This document shows positions 11,301 to 22,561 of a stretch of 39,357 nt of DNA, in pieces (within the stretch, counting starts at the first letter, position 1; each line of letters begins with the position of its first letter). The notes beneath the pieces are model-generated. The model was given only the letters and a program-made list of their open reading frames with translations, had not been told where the DNA came from and did no database searches. The stretch covers positions 45,207 to 84,563 of the forward strand of contig PJRA01000302.1 of NCBI GenBank assembly GCA_016987375.1, given 5' to 3'. A program made the translations under genes and the position numbers. Source of the DNA: Brachionus koreanus. Its lineage: Eukaryota > Rotifera > Eurotatoria > Ploima > Brachionidae.

Positions 11301-13489
11301 AAGAGATAATACACTTTTTGCTCATTTCTGGTTTAATAAAGAACTTTATTTTCAACAATTAGAATGAATGTATGTTTTACTTCAATAAAAATATCCTTCT
11401 TTGGGGCAAAATGAAAATAATTTTACATTTTTACATTTTCATATTTTTAGATTTTTTTTGTGCAATATTTAAGAAATTTTTTAACTTTATTTTTGTTTAC
11501 CAAATAATTTGAAGGAGTTTTTTTAATTTTCTGAAAAATTGCACAAAAAATCTAAAAATATGAAAATGTAAAAATGTAAAATTATTTTTATTTTGCCTTC
11601 TTTGGTCAAACAAAAGCAAGGTTTGTTTTAGAAGGCTTGAGAAACCATTGAAAAACCCAACTCCATTGTTACTTTAGACCTTAGACCTGTTAGAAAAACA
11701 ATGGAAAAATAGAAGAGCTTGAAGGTATCCAACTTATTCCTCATCCAGACCAGATTTTTCTCCTTCTGATTGTCATCTTTTTGATTCAACTTAATTTTTT
11801 GAATGGGTGAGCTTTAGCCTCCGCTAGCCCCCCTCTGGCTACGCCACTAAAGACCATAGAGCATAATAGTTTATATTTTGAAGATAAGCTGCATATTACT
11901 TTTTTTTTAAATGGTAATTAACTTTTTGACTCACTCTAATAATTAAAATAATAAAATTTGACCTTTCATTTATTTATGGATTTAAAATTTCAAAACTTGA
12001 AAACTAATTAACAACAATACTTTAACTTTAATCAATGACTATTTAATAAAAAATTTCAAAAAACTAAATTATTTTTAATATAAAAAAAAAAAAAAAAAAA
12101 TTTTTTTCAACTTACTCGACCAAGTACTGTGAGCTGTTGAAGTAATAAATTGGCCGATTCGGTTTTTCCCGAACCAGACTCACCACTGATAATAATACAC
12201 TGATTGGTGTTGTTGTGCATCATAGCTTGATAAGTGAAATCAGCCATTGCAAATATGTGCGGCGGATTTTCGTTCTTTAAACTATTTTGGTATTTTGCCG
12301 ACCACTCATCTGTGTAAATGCCCAGTTGAGTGAAAGGATTTACGGCCAAAAGTATATCACCAATATAAGTATAAATTTGTCCTTGCATAAATCTATTGAA
12401 CAATTGAGTTACAATTGAATCTTCGTCAAAATTTTCCAAAGTAGCCAAGTCGTCGACAGTGTACGGTGAGTGTCGCTTTGACTTTCGTTTTGATTTAAAC
12501 TTGCCATGCTTGGTGGTTACTTCAGGCAGTTTTTTCAAATCATGCATGTACTTTTTTTGTTCTATAACCAAATTTCTCAATTTCTCTTTTAGCTCATCAA
12601 TCTTGTGAGAATGCTTGGTCAAAAACGGATGCTTGAGCAAATCGTTTACATTGGGCCTGCGTTCAAAGTCTTTTATCAAACATTTTTTGACAAAATCGTT
12701 GTACTCAGGCGACCATTCTTTGGGATTTTTAAGAGTTGGAGCTGGATTGCGGGGTATTTTGAACAAGGCTCGCATCGGATGCAATTCGGACAAGGGAGGC
12801 TCACCATCAGCAAGTTCAATGGCGGTGATTCCAAGCGACCATATGTCAGCTCGACAGTCATATTCATATTCCATCTGTTGCTCACATGCAATTACTTCTG
12901 GAGCCATCCAAAAAGGCGTACCCACTGATGTATTTCGTCTGCTAATTGTATTTTTCAAATGAGCGCTCACACCAAAATCAACAAGCTTAATTGTTCCACT
13001 CTCGGTTATCAGTATATTGTGACCCTTGACGTCACGATGCATCACGTGATTTTTGTGCAAATGGTCCAATGCAGCCAGTGTTTGAGACAAAATGTAGGAA
13101 ATTATTTCTTCATCAAGTTTGAGGCCGATTTTTATTAAAGACTTGGCCAATTCGGTGACTGAACCGTTGCTGCAAAGCTCTAGCACAAGCCACAATTGAT
13201 CGTCATCATTGTATTTTTTCATAAATATGCCGTAAAATAGCGGCAAATTGGTATGATGACACAAATCACGCAAAACAATGTACTCTTCTTCGATTTCTTC
13301 AATTACTTCGTTAACAGATTCCATTATTTTGACAGCGGCATACTCGCCACTCTGGACATTGCGTGCCTTGAATACTTCACCATAGGTGCCTTCGCCAATT
13401 GTGTTCAATAGCTCCCATTGACCATCTGGTGATTCTAGCTCGTCAAATTTTATTACTTGACTGTATTGGGAATAGGGCTTGTAAACCAT
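5349..13489 (-). CDS. MYO3: Class III unconventional myosin (NINAC/MYO3-type), kinase-motor fusion
   Basis: Exons, minus strand: 13489-12116, 10152-9950, 9897-9367, 9303-8756, 7648-6473, 6416-6355, 6286-6006, 5951-5792, 5742-5663, 5613-5349. All junctions are GT..AG and sum to 1560 codons with stop, i.e. 1559 residues (vertebrate MYO3A is about 1600). Residues about 25-290 form a Ste20-type kinase: glycine loop GEGTYGEV at 32-39, Lys54, HRDVKGHN at 151-158, DFG at 171-173, APE at 196-198. The motor follows: P-loop GESGSGKT at 436-443, switch [10 protein letters not shown] at 486-494, switch II DIFGFE at 714-719, and the actin-side RCIRPNKDK near 957. Four IQ motifs span about 1066-1180. The tail is His/Asn-rich (1245-1262) and ends with two similar motifs (1501-1510, 1532-1541). 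All catalytic residues are present. The likely role is actin-based transport in protrusions or photoreceptors. The start at 13489 is chosen because an in-frame frame-opening codon 5 codons upstream is TTG. Confidence 0.95.
5614..6472 (-). other. Tail region of the myosin gene with five short introns
   Basis: Introns 5 to 9 are only 49-68 bases (6417-6472, 6287-6354, 5952-6005, 5743-5791, 5614-5662) and separate exons as small as 62 bases. All but the last exon of the tail have low-complexity Gln/Ser/Asn content, for example a run of five Gln near 6045. The exon phases fit only when these introns are removed, which supports the tail model. Confidence 0.8.
7649..8755 (-). other. Myosin intron 4, 1107 bp, no recognised content
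   Basis: Donor GTAAGT follows 8756 and the acceptor is CTAAAG before 7648, on the minus strand. It lies in motor loop 2, the actin-contacting surface loop, between the coding for [17 protein letters not shown] and NLAYGTFK. An open frame extends from the exon a short way into the intron (7649-7751) but begins at a TTG and is not needed. No transposon motif was found inside. Confidence 0.75.
10850..11830 (+). pseudogene. Decayed mariner transposase inside myosin intron 1, opposite strand
   Basis: Plus-strand fragments in shifting frames match the mariner (DD34D) order: a GDMSLQRKK segment after the helix-turn-helix (from 10901), [12 protein letters not shown] with the first catalytic Asp at 11174-11176, [13 protein letters not shown], then [10 protein letters not shown] across 11391-11622, and SPSDCHLF with the third Asp codon at 11768-11770. 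The second Asp motif (normally DNARPH) is lost, replaced by stop-containing text after 11620. Many stops and frameshifts are present. A MITE sits inside at 11405-11597. Terminal repeats were not found. The presence of the copy explains part of the 1963-bp intron. Confidence 0.8.
11397..11605. mobile_element. 193-bp MITE with 60-bp arms and 8-bp target-site duplication
   Basis: The element is 11405-11597. The left arm (11405-11466) and right arm (11538-11597) are reverse complements over about 60 bases, differing by one substitution and a T-run length; the termini are GGCAAAAT/ATTTTGCC. It is bounded on both sides by TTCTTTGG (11397-11404 and 11598-11605). An 8-bp duplication is the hallmark of hAT-superfamily transposition, so this is best read as a non-autonomous hAT MITE. 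Removing it with one duplication copy restores continuous mariner coding sequence. Confidence 0.88.
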
Positions 13490-16400
13490 GACTAAAATTC
13501 CCAACTAAATTATCTAAAATTAAAATTTTTTTTTATTTCAATTTATTTTTTTTTTGAATCAAGATAAAAATGATGTTCATGTAAATTTAGCTTGAAATAT
13601 AAGAATATTAGAGGATATATATTTTTAAAACGCCTTAGCTTATACAAACAAGGCTTAATTAATTTTAATATTATGTGACTAATAGACGACAAATATTTAA
13701 ACTTTGCTTTTTTGTTTTACATTAGAAATTTGAAGAGCTTAAAAAGGGAGGCAATTAATACTGGGCGTTATTTGGGTAGCCGCGTGACATTATTTTTATT
13801 TTTATTTGATGTCAATTAATTAAAAAATTTTGTTCATCAATTTATTCATTGATATATCAAATTTCCTTGTTTATTGATAGAAAAAAAAATTCAAAACGAT
13901 GTTTTGACTTATAGAAAAGAAAAACTCATAGAATGTTTTTTTTTTAAAAACATAAATTCCATGGAAAAATATTTTCAAGAAAATTCAAATAAATTTTATT
14001 AAAAAAAAATTTATCATATGATTTTTTTTTTGAACATTTGCCGAGAAAAGCCGAAATTCTAGAAAAAAAAAATTATAAATTGAACGTTTACTTATTTTTA
14101 GCACAATAAAGAGTAGTGAGATTTAAATTAAAAATCGAATGTTAGGAAAAAAAATATCGGAGCTACTTATATTATTCTTATGATAAATAAAGTCTAGTTT
14201 GTTTAATCAATAGAAATCACGAGTTTTGTTTAAATTTAACATCTATATTCTAAAATTTATTTCTAGTTTATCTTATTAAAATTCTAAAATAATTTTTATG
14301 TTTTTTTTTCATTTATAAACTATCAATTCAAATGAAATAAATGTTTTGGAATTCATTTTTTTGAATTATTCTTTACAAATTTTACATTTTCAAATGACTG
14401 TTATTAAAAAAAATAATCTATCTATAATTCTATCTATAATTCTATCTATAATTTTTTACAAGATTTGTTCGAGTTTTTGTAAACACTTTCTTGGACTTAA
14501 AGATATAAACAAAAAAGGCCGTACTTGGACTTTGTTCGAGACTTGTGACTTTTAAACAACTCTGAATTTAATCAATTAACTCGATAATGTTTAATAAACT
14601 TTGTTTTGCTTACTATATTTGTAACTAAATTTATAAAAAAAAAAAGCTAGAAAAAAAATCATTTAATTTTTCTAATAATTCACCTTCTTTATCAATACCC
14701 ATAGCTTCTTAAGACCAAACAATTTTTATTAGTTATTCTATACTTCTGTAGATAAAAAATAAGAGCTCTATTTTAATTTTTTAAATAGTTTAATTATTAA
14801 AAAAAAAAAACAGAATTATCTTTTGGTTTTAAGAAAAAGAAAGAATAATCATTGAAAATAGGTGTTTTTTTTTCTTTTAGATCAGAAGATTAATTTTCTT
14901 CTACAGCGTATGAATGACTAATTGAAAAACAATCTGCTAGAATAACAACAAAATTTTTTAGCATTATTAAGAAAATTTAGTTATTCATATGTTACTTAAT
15001 ATTTATCAAAAATTTAAATACTATAATTTGCCAAATTTTACCTAAGTACTAAAAATTTTTTCGTTAATTGTTAGACTTGAAAATTCCGTTTTTAGGAAAT
15101 CCTACTTTTATGAAAAATAATTTAATTAATTATTTTATGTCAAATTAAGAGACAAAATTATTATGTTATTTCAAAGAAATTTTAAAAATTACTAGAACAA
15201 AACATACTACATATTTCTATCAACTCTATGACGGTTTGACTCGTTGAGTTTCTAGTAGAATATTAAACAACAACTTGACATCTATCCTGAGTATCGCATG
15301 ATTTCCATGTAAATAATGAAAAATTCTTGTTGTTAAATTGATGTTTAAAACAAAAAACAAATTGGAAATCTTAAATTTCTAAAAAGAATAAAAATTAAAT
15401 TTTAAATTTTACAGCATTTCTTCTATTTTTTAAATAATCTTTTATTTTAAATTTATTATGAAAATTTTATTTTGTCAATATTATGAAGTGAGTGATTTTA
15501 AATAAATCTTGAACAAATCGATTGAATATAATTCAAAAATAATTAAATTAATTTTAGCTTAAATTGATATTTTTCTAAGCATCTTTGATATAAAAATCAC
15601 TGAAATTAAACTAAAGAGAATAAATTTAAATGAAACAATCTTTAAATCAGCTGATTTATTTTCTAGAAAGATTTATTTTGTTTATTATTTTCTTTTTTGG
15701 TTCCCAAATTTACTTTGGTTTTTGATTTTTTTATCTTTGCCTAACTTAAGATTCTTCAGAAAAAAATGAAATGTTATAGAATGAATGAGCCTGTCTTCTA
15801 ATATCGTTCAGTCAGCCTAAAAAGTCTGATTATAAGTGGTTTAAGCAAAAAAAGTATCAAAAATAGTTTCAATTCAAGAATTTTATAGTTTTCCTAATGT
15901 GTAAAAACTTTTTGGTGTATGTTTTGGCTTTGTTTGGTTAACGGCAAACTCAATTTGAGGTCGAATACAGCAGGTAAACAGTTTCATCCTAGTGTGTCTA
16001 TCACGAGTTATCTTAATTTGATCGAAAATACAAATTTTATGATCAAATTTTAATCATCGTGCTCATAAAATTCAAAAATCTAAGTGCAAAAAGTTTACAG
16101 AATGAATACAGAATTATGCACTTGGGTATGGTTTAAGATGTTTTGCTTCACATGAAAATAAACAGGAGTTACAAATTTAAAAAAAAATCTTGATCATAAA
16201 CTCTAATATGCCTATAAGCCCAAAAATATTTAATTTCTTAAATAATTTCCTCTGAAATTTTTTCAAAAATTCATAAAACTGGACTTATGTCAAACAGTTT
16301 AGAAGTATTAAGTTTGTTTTTTAAGAAAAAAAATTGAATAAAAGAAATTTTCTAAAATTTTATACTAGAAATCATTAATTTAGCCTATTAAATCTATATA

Positions 16401-17952
16401 TGTTTAAAATATCACATGCGGGAATTATTTTAAAACGATTTATCAATAAATCGTCTATTTGGCTGTTCACAAATTGTGATCTTTAATAATACTTCGATTA
16501 ATCCTGAATTAAATGGACCAAAAGACACTAAATAATAGATTATTAATAGCTTTCTTAATGAATGCTTAATGTTTACTTATGGCTTATTCAGAAAACAAAT
16601 ATTTAACTTCATTTTTCAACTATTGAATGAACTGTTCTTAACCACAATATGATATTTTATGAATCTTTATCAAAATTTGAAAATTATATATTGAGATAGA
16701 GGATCAAAGTTACTCTAAATATTTATCTTTAATATAGACAAAAATTGAACTTAATTTTGGTGCCAACTGTAATTTTGAATTTTAATTTTGGTGTAAAAGA
16801 GTCTAGCACATTTTAATGAATTTGAGAATATTTTTTCAAAGAGAACAATTAAATTTTTGAAATAATACAAGAATTAAATAATTTTTAAAGAAAATTAATT
16901 AATTACATATTTTTCTAAAATTTACAAAATAATAATTTAAATCATTAAATTAATTAAAAATATTTAAACTTGAATTTCTAACTTAATTGATTAGATTTTA
17001 TATCTCTTTGCTTTAGTGACGCGCATTTGAATTCTTTTTAAACCAAATTATTCTTTATTCATTATTTTAGATTATTTTTTTTAAGGCAGAATTTTTTTAA
17101 ATTTGTTTTTTTTTTTCAAAAAAAGCATAATCATATTTTAAAAAAAAATTATCCCTTTATTAACGGGTATTGTATAATTAGTTACACAAAACTCGATTAA
17201 ATTTTGCTACTATAAAAATTTTTCAAATTGTAGCAATGGTCAATACAATTATATAAAAGGACAAAATTTATTCAGTTCTAATCTATTAATTCAGTTTTCA
17301 TCATTCTTCCATTAGTTGACAATTTTGCTAAAATAAAAATTTATTACCGAAAACGTAAAAAAAAAAAACAAAAGTGTGCTAAAGTCAAAAAAAAGTCATT
17401 TTGAGTCTTATCAAAGTCAAGTCAGTGACTTCAAAAAACTTAAAAAACCTCAAATTCTATTAGAATAACCAAAAAAATTTAAAAATTGCGTAAAAATAAA
17501 AAAAAAAACTTTTTTATTATTTGGCATCAATTTTTTTAAATTGATACCATTTTGATCAAAATGAGAATAAAAATTGAAAAAAACTTTTTTTTTTTTTTAA
17601 TTTTTTCACATTTGTTTAGACAAACCCAGTGCCTTTTGTTAAAAAAATTGGGGTAATTTGTACAATATTACATTTTAATTTTTAATAAAAGGTGAAGTTT
17701 TAATCAAATAAGGGTGAAAAAATAAAATTTAGGGTTTTTTTTTAAAATTTTCCACTAACTTCGGTATTTTTTATTTAAATTATTAAAACGCTTGCAAAAA
17801 TATTTGCATAAAATTGCAACATAAAGTAGTAGAAAAAAACACGCATATAGAATTTACAACTTAATACATGTATTGAATTCAATAAGAATTATAAACTTTA
17901 AATTATTTCTTATTTGGAAGAGATTAATTCAAAAAATCTTAATGAAGCAAAC
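13490..17952. other. 4.46-kb spacer between divergent genes
   Basis: It separates the myosin start (-) from the FASTK-family start (+). No exon-like open frame is convincing. It holds a three-copy 12-bp tandem repeat (14418-14453), a possible copy of a dispersed repeat (about 15950-16170) and an AGTC-rich patch at 17380-17455. Both promoters must lie here, but none can be pinned from sequence alone. Confidence 0.5.
14418..14453. repeat. Three-copy 12-bp tandem repeat
   Basis: The unit CTATCTATAATT occurs three times without mismatch (14418-14429, 14430-14441, 14442-14453). It creates the repetitive LSIILSII part of a chance open frame. Confidence 0.95.
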
Positions 17953-20900
17953 ATGTTAAGTCGAATAAACCAATTGCCCAAATACAATGCCATTGTTCGA
18001 CAAATAAGCACAAATTTAATTCTATCAAAACAGTATCAGGTCAAAACAGAGCCGAGCTCGGATCAAAATGACCGGCAAAAAATAAAAACAGATTTTAAGA
18101 AACAATTTAAAAATTTTGATTTTAATATAAACAAAAAATTCGATTTTAAATTAAAAAACCTTAACAAAAATAACCAAGAAATAGAATTAAACGAGCCTAA
18201 GAATTTAAACGACAATTTCAAAAATATAATCAATCAGTTTAGTCAACATAAAAACTCGTTTCAAAAGTTGATCCAACCATGTCAAGTATTATTCCGAATA
18301 TGATTTTAGGCTTTTATTTGAAAATTAAAAGAATTTTTTTTTAACTAGCAAATGAATGAGTTGTTTGAACAAGATCAAAAATTAACCGAGAATTTTATCT
18401 CAGATCCGCTTAAAAGCCCTGTAATCAATCAGCTAGTTCTTAATGTAAATATAACTAACTTTGAATGAAATTATTTATCATTTTTGTTCTATTTAAAGCT
18501 TGATAAAATGAATATCAATGACTTTTTCACGGCCTCTCACTTTATACTTAGATTTGACTCAAATAAGTATGACCGGGTACAGCCTTTTTTAAACTCTAAG
18601 ATGGCAAACATGTCTTTGGATCAGGTATTGTATTTTTTAATTTAATTTTTGTATTTTTTTTTATGATTTTTCTTGTCTATTTTCAATTTAAAAAAAAAAA
18701 GAATAAAAAAGATTTATTGTGAAATTAAAATCATTTCATTAACAATTAAAGAAAGAAAACAAAAAATAGAATTCAATAGTCTAATAAATTTAGTTTTTTT
18801 TTTATTAATTTGCTTATGAATTTTTGTGATTTAGAAAATATCATGATACAGAGTTTGAGGTAATGACGATGGTCACAATAACAAGCATTTTGCTGTCAAA
18901 TTGAAGTTAGTGATAAAATTAAAATGATCATGCTCAAAAATTATCATTAGAAATAAGTTTTTTAATATATTTTTAGTAAAAAATTTATTGCAGAAGAATA
19001 TTTTCAAAGTTAATTCCCCATTTTTTGATAAAAAGGATTTAAACATGCGCCCTCTATGACAAAGATAGTTTGAATTTTAAACTAATTTTTATATCTGTAA
19101 ATTTATTCAAAATTGTTATGCATGCAAAATTATACAACATATTTGGCTTTAGTTTAACTTGTTTTGCTACAAATGAAAAAAATTCTCTGAATTAAATTTT
19201 TCAATAAAAAATTCTTTAAAATAATTTGTGAGCATGATCATTAAATTATGATTTTAAACTTCAATATGCCCATTTTGCTTTTAGTAAATACAGTTTGCTG
19301 TTTGTACTAATGAAGCTAGTAATATACAATACTAATTAATCAGATAAAAAATTATTGTTAAATTTTTCAGATTTTCATTCTGTTCAGATATTTTTTTTGG
19401 GTCAATTTTTGTAATTTTTGTAATTTTTTTAATTTTTAAAATGAAAAATTGACTATTTCCAATTAGCTTTACATGAAATAGTTGAAGATGCTATAAGCAG
19501 AATCAAAGATTAAATTTTTGAAAATTATTTTCAATTTTTCATTAAAGAAGAAGCATAATATTTGTAAAATATTTCGATTACTCTTGAAAGTGAAAACATC
19601 AAAAAATTTTTATTTACCATGAGGTTTAGAAAATAAATATTTATTTTCAAATTTGGACAAATAAACAATTCAATATTTTAATCTGAAATTATTTTTTATT
19701 TTAAGGTTTTTATAAAGTATATCATCGGAATATTTTTCAAAAATTTTATTCAAAATTTAATTTCTTCAAATATCAACAGTTTTAAAAATTATTTTTTCAA
19801 ACATTAAATGATAAGCTTTGGAACATACTAAACAATCACAGGATACCAGATATACTTAACTTTAATTTTAAAAAAATAATTTAATATAATGATTTCACTG
19901 TATATTCATCTTTTAGTGTAAAATTTTAGTATAAATTAAGATGTTAAAAAGTAGCATAATACAATCACTTTATTTAACTTGTTTTTAAAATGATCTCTTC
20001 TATTATTTAAGATTTTTCTTTTCCTATTTTAAATTTTTTTAATTTTTAATTCTTAAAAATAAAAAAAAATTTTTTACTAAATCTAAAATTTATTTTCTTC
20101 TAAAAAATTATTTAATTTTTTTAAATATCAGTTAACTTTTTTTATTTTAAAATGTTAATTTTTACTTAAATTGAAAAAAATTTTTTACCAAAAAAATTCA
20201 AAGTGAAAGTCCAATTCTGCCTTAAATTTTTTAGCTAGGTTGATTACTGCTTTACCAAGTATTTGTCCTTATGACTTAAATTGTACTTTACTACTTTTTT
20301 TCTTAATAGTAAGACGGATTGGAAAATTCATTGATTTGACTTATGACTTGTAACTTATAAACAAGTCTGATTTTACCTTTGTAAAAATAGCATTAAAAAA
20401 TGCTTAAAAACAGTCTACTATATAATATTTTTTTAAAAAATATCTTGTTTTTTTTTTTGACTTAATTTTTTCTTTTTACTTTTATTTATCAAAATTATAA
20501 TTTTTTTCTTTGCTCTCTTTAGGGCTGTTTTCACCCCGTTCATCTGGCAAAAGCACTTTTTAAGCCCTCACATCTTGGGTTTAAATAGTGTTTTTTGTAT
20601 TTTATGTGTCTCATTGGGTAGTGACCAATTAATCTTAAATTGGTTTTTTAAGAATAAAACAAATTTTTAATTCTTTTAAAATAAATTAAAATCATTTTAT
20701 CAAGCTAATAAGAACTTTGCTATTGTTGCGTACTCCACAGCTGTATAAAATGCAGCTTTTGGACACAGTTCGTAGCTACACCAATTCAATTAGAGACCGA
20801 TTAGAAGAAATCGAAAATTACACTCAATTAAAACAGGCAATGAAAATATTTTATGCCGAACCAAACACCACTAAAATTCTTGATCAAAAGCTTTTAAAGT

Positions 20901-22147
20901 TGGCAGAAAATTTGAAGGCATCAGACTGGGTCGACCTTTTAAACACCAAGTCAATTTACCGTCTAAGAGATCTAGCTATTTTAGATTTGTGCTCTTACAA
21001 CTTGATAAAATTAAAGTATATTGATATTGATTCAATTCAGAAGTGTCTTTTATCATGTGGAATATTGAACTATCATGATCAGCAGTTTTACAAATTTTTG
21101 TTAGACTCTCTTCACAGCGAGTTAAAAAGCAATGATTCCAAAGACTGGCTGAAAAAAAATGAGAAAAATTTTCTTTCGATTTTATCTTCGATTGGCATGC
21201 TTCAACTAAAAGATGACAAGCTTCTTGACTTTATTCAACATTTGCTTGAAAAAACCCCAGACATGTCTAAGTTGATAGTTAATTATATAACTAGTTGCGG
21301 TGGTCTTGGTTTCAAGGCGAAAAATTTGGAAAAATTAAAATCAAAAATTAACATAGACAGCTTTGATTTAGCTGATAGAAAAGAAAAAGTTTCGTTGCTA
21401 AATTATGCATGGTCTTTATGTTCGCTAAATTCTCCTGATGCAAAGCTAATAGATCATGTCTTGGCCGAACATTTTTGGAAAGATTTGTTGGTTGATAAAC
21501 CAGAGGAGAAAAAAATAGCCAAAGCTGTTCTGTTAAAGATTTTGAACATAAATCTGTATTCTATATTATGCATGGACTCGTACCAAGGTGCCAATCTGCC
21601 CGAAGATTTTTCCATCTCTAATTACCCAGAGGTTTAAAAGCTTCTTTTTTTTTATTTTAAATTTTTTTAATAATTTTTTTAGCTTATGTTAACTAAACCA
21701 AATCAAAATGACACATTTGTATCTACACTTTCAAGTTTTAGATCAATAGACAAATATTTCAAGCTAAATTTGTTGACTCCATTTGGAATATTTATAGATG
21801 CCTTAATGGTTGTGGATAAAAATGGTATTCCTTGTCAATTAGATAAATTTCTAAATGAGAATTTGTCGCTTGAAACATCTGAAAATGAGTTCAAAGTGGC
21901 TTTTAAGCTAATTAGTTCAAAAGACTCGACCTCAATGAACAAAAATCTGAACGGCGTTATCAAATTTCAATTAAAATTGTTGAAAGAGCTAGGTTATCAT
22001 CCGATAATTGTAAGATTTTTTTTTATTTTAAATTCTTAAAATTAATAATTTTATTTGAAGATAAATCAAGAAGAGCTCAAATCGGCAAGTCTTATTAACC
22101 GTGTTAACATTATTCAAAATAAACTTAAAGATTTAGTAAAAAAATGA
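17953..22147 (+). CDS. FASTK-family protein with RAP domain, probably mitochondrial
   Basis: Exons: 17953-18285, 18349-18444, 18499-18624, 20705-21631, 21683-22009, 22061-22147. All joins are phase 0 and give 632 codons with stop, i.e. 631 residues, a typical FASTKD length. The N-terminus (MLSRINQLPKYNAIVRQ) is basic and amphipathic, like a mitochondrial presequence. The middle is made of helical repeats; LLNYAWSLCSLNSPDAKLID at about 417-436 resembles the FAST_2 region, preceded by a FAST_1-like segment (about 295-370). The C-terminus, about 570-631, reads FQLKLLKELGYHPIII and ends NKLKDLVKK, the pattern of an RAP domain. FASTKD proteins bind mitochondrial RNA and control its processing or stability. 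FASTKD4 is closest in length, but the paralogue is not fixed. The intron 4 donor (GTTTAA) is weak. A TTG at 17914 opens the frame, but the first ATG is 17953. Confidence 0.85.
18625..20704 (+). other. FASTK-family gene intron 3, 2080 bp
   Basis: Donor GTATTG after 18624; acceptor ATCAAG before 20705, chosen because it alone keeps phase 0 (the nearby AATAAG acceptor would shift frame). The other introns of this gene are 51-63 bp, so this one is about 35 times longer. It contains a fold-back repeat (18881-19285), an AGTC-type patch at 20310-20375, and otherwise AT-rich sequence without coding signal. Confidence 0.75.
18881..19285. repeat. Fold-back (inverted-repeat) element in an intron
   Basis: The left arm (about 18881-18945) and right arm (about 19221-19285) are imperfect reverse complements. 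Both share a core reading ATGATCATGCTC on the left and GAGCATGATCAT on the right, next to ATTGAAGTT/AACTTCAAT. The total is about 405 bp with a 275-bp AT-rich centre and no coding capacity, which fits a MITE. Similar sequence is seen near 15990-16160 and 31990-32100. Confidence 0.65.
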
Positions 22148-22213
22148 ATCGAATAAACAAATCTATTTTAGTTCTACATTTTTTTTCTCATTTTAAATTG
22201 TTTCGTTAATTTA

Positions 22214-22223
22214 AATAAATAAA
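22214..22223 (+). promoter_or_regulatory. Polyadenylation signal, FASTK-family gene
   Basis: Two overlapping AATAAA hexamers (22214-22219, 22218-22223) lie about 67 bases after the stop. Another AATAAA at 22152-22157 is only five bases after the stop and is probably too close to be the only signal. Confidence 0.5.
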
Positions 22224-22539
22224 AAAAATAAATAAATCTTTAGTCCAAAAGATTTAGTATTTAGTCTTTGTTTTGGAAATATGTGTGTCATACACAATAT
22301 TTTTTATTTCCTGGTGATTTAAAAAAAAAGTGCTCAAATAAATTTAAAATTAAATAAAATTAATATTTTTCTAAAATCCAAGCTAATTATTTATTTTTAT
22401 TTTTAAAGGCATCTTTAAAATAATCCTTTTGATGTTTTAAGACCCTGTCATTAATTTTGAATACCCAGACTTATAGTTGTTTAAAAGTCACAAATTTCAA
22501 GCCAAGTCCAAGACTTTTATTTTATTTGTTATTTTTAAA

Positions 22540-22561
22540 AGTCTAAGTCCGGACTTAGACT
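22540..22561. repeat. Perfect 22-bp palindrome
   Basis: AGTCTAAGTCC followed directly by its reverse complement GGACTTAGACT, with no spacer. It lies in a stretch rich in AAGTCC/GACTT words (22480-22561), similar to patches at 10345, 14500, 17380 and 20330. Confidence 0.9.

Larger units (their letters stand above)
10153..12115 (-). other. Myosin intron 1, 1963 bp, enlarged by transposons
   Basis: It starts with GTAAGT on the minus strand after the codon for Arg458, just past the P-loop exon, and ends at CTAAAG before 10152. It contains the mariner/MITE nest (10850-11830), a GC-rich patch at 11815-11856, a 19-base A run near 12082 and a cluster of AAGTC/GACTT repeats at 10345-10375. Confidence 0.8.

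Noticed and set aside
12605..12962. Two plus-strand and one minus-strand open frame of 71-115 codons over the kinase exon
   Set aside because: They are shadows of the kinase coding sequence in other frames; the codons match the kinase family only in the frame used for the myosin gene.
13490..13504. Upstream TTG start giving five more residues (MGILV) on the kinase
   Set aside because: Not an ATG, and an acceptor-like TTTTAG ends two bases before the ATG at 13489, so the extra codons are probably not in the mRNA.
14346..14555. 69-codon open frame with LSIILSII repeats
   Set aside because: It is produced by a 12-bp tandem repeat in AT-rich spacer; no family match and no splice context.
17914..17952. 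Earlier TTG start for the FASTK-family gene
   Set aside because: Eukaryotic initiation is expected at ATG 17953, which also yields a cleaner mitochondrial presequence.
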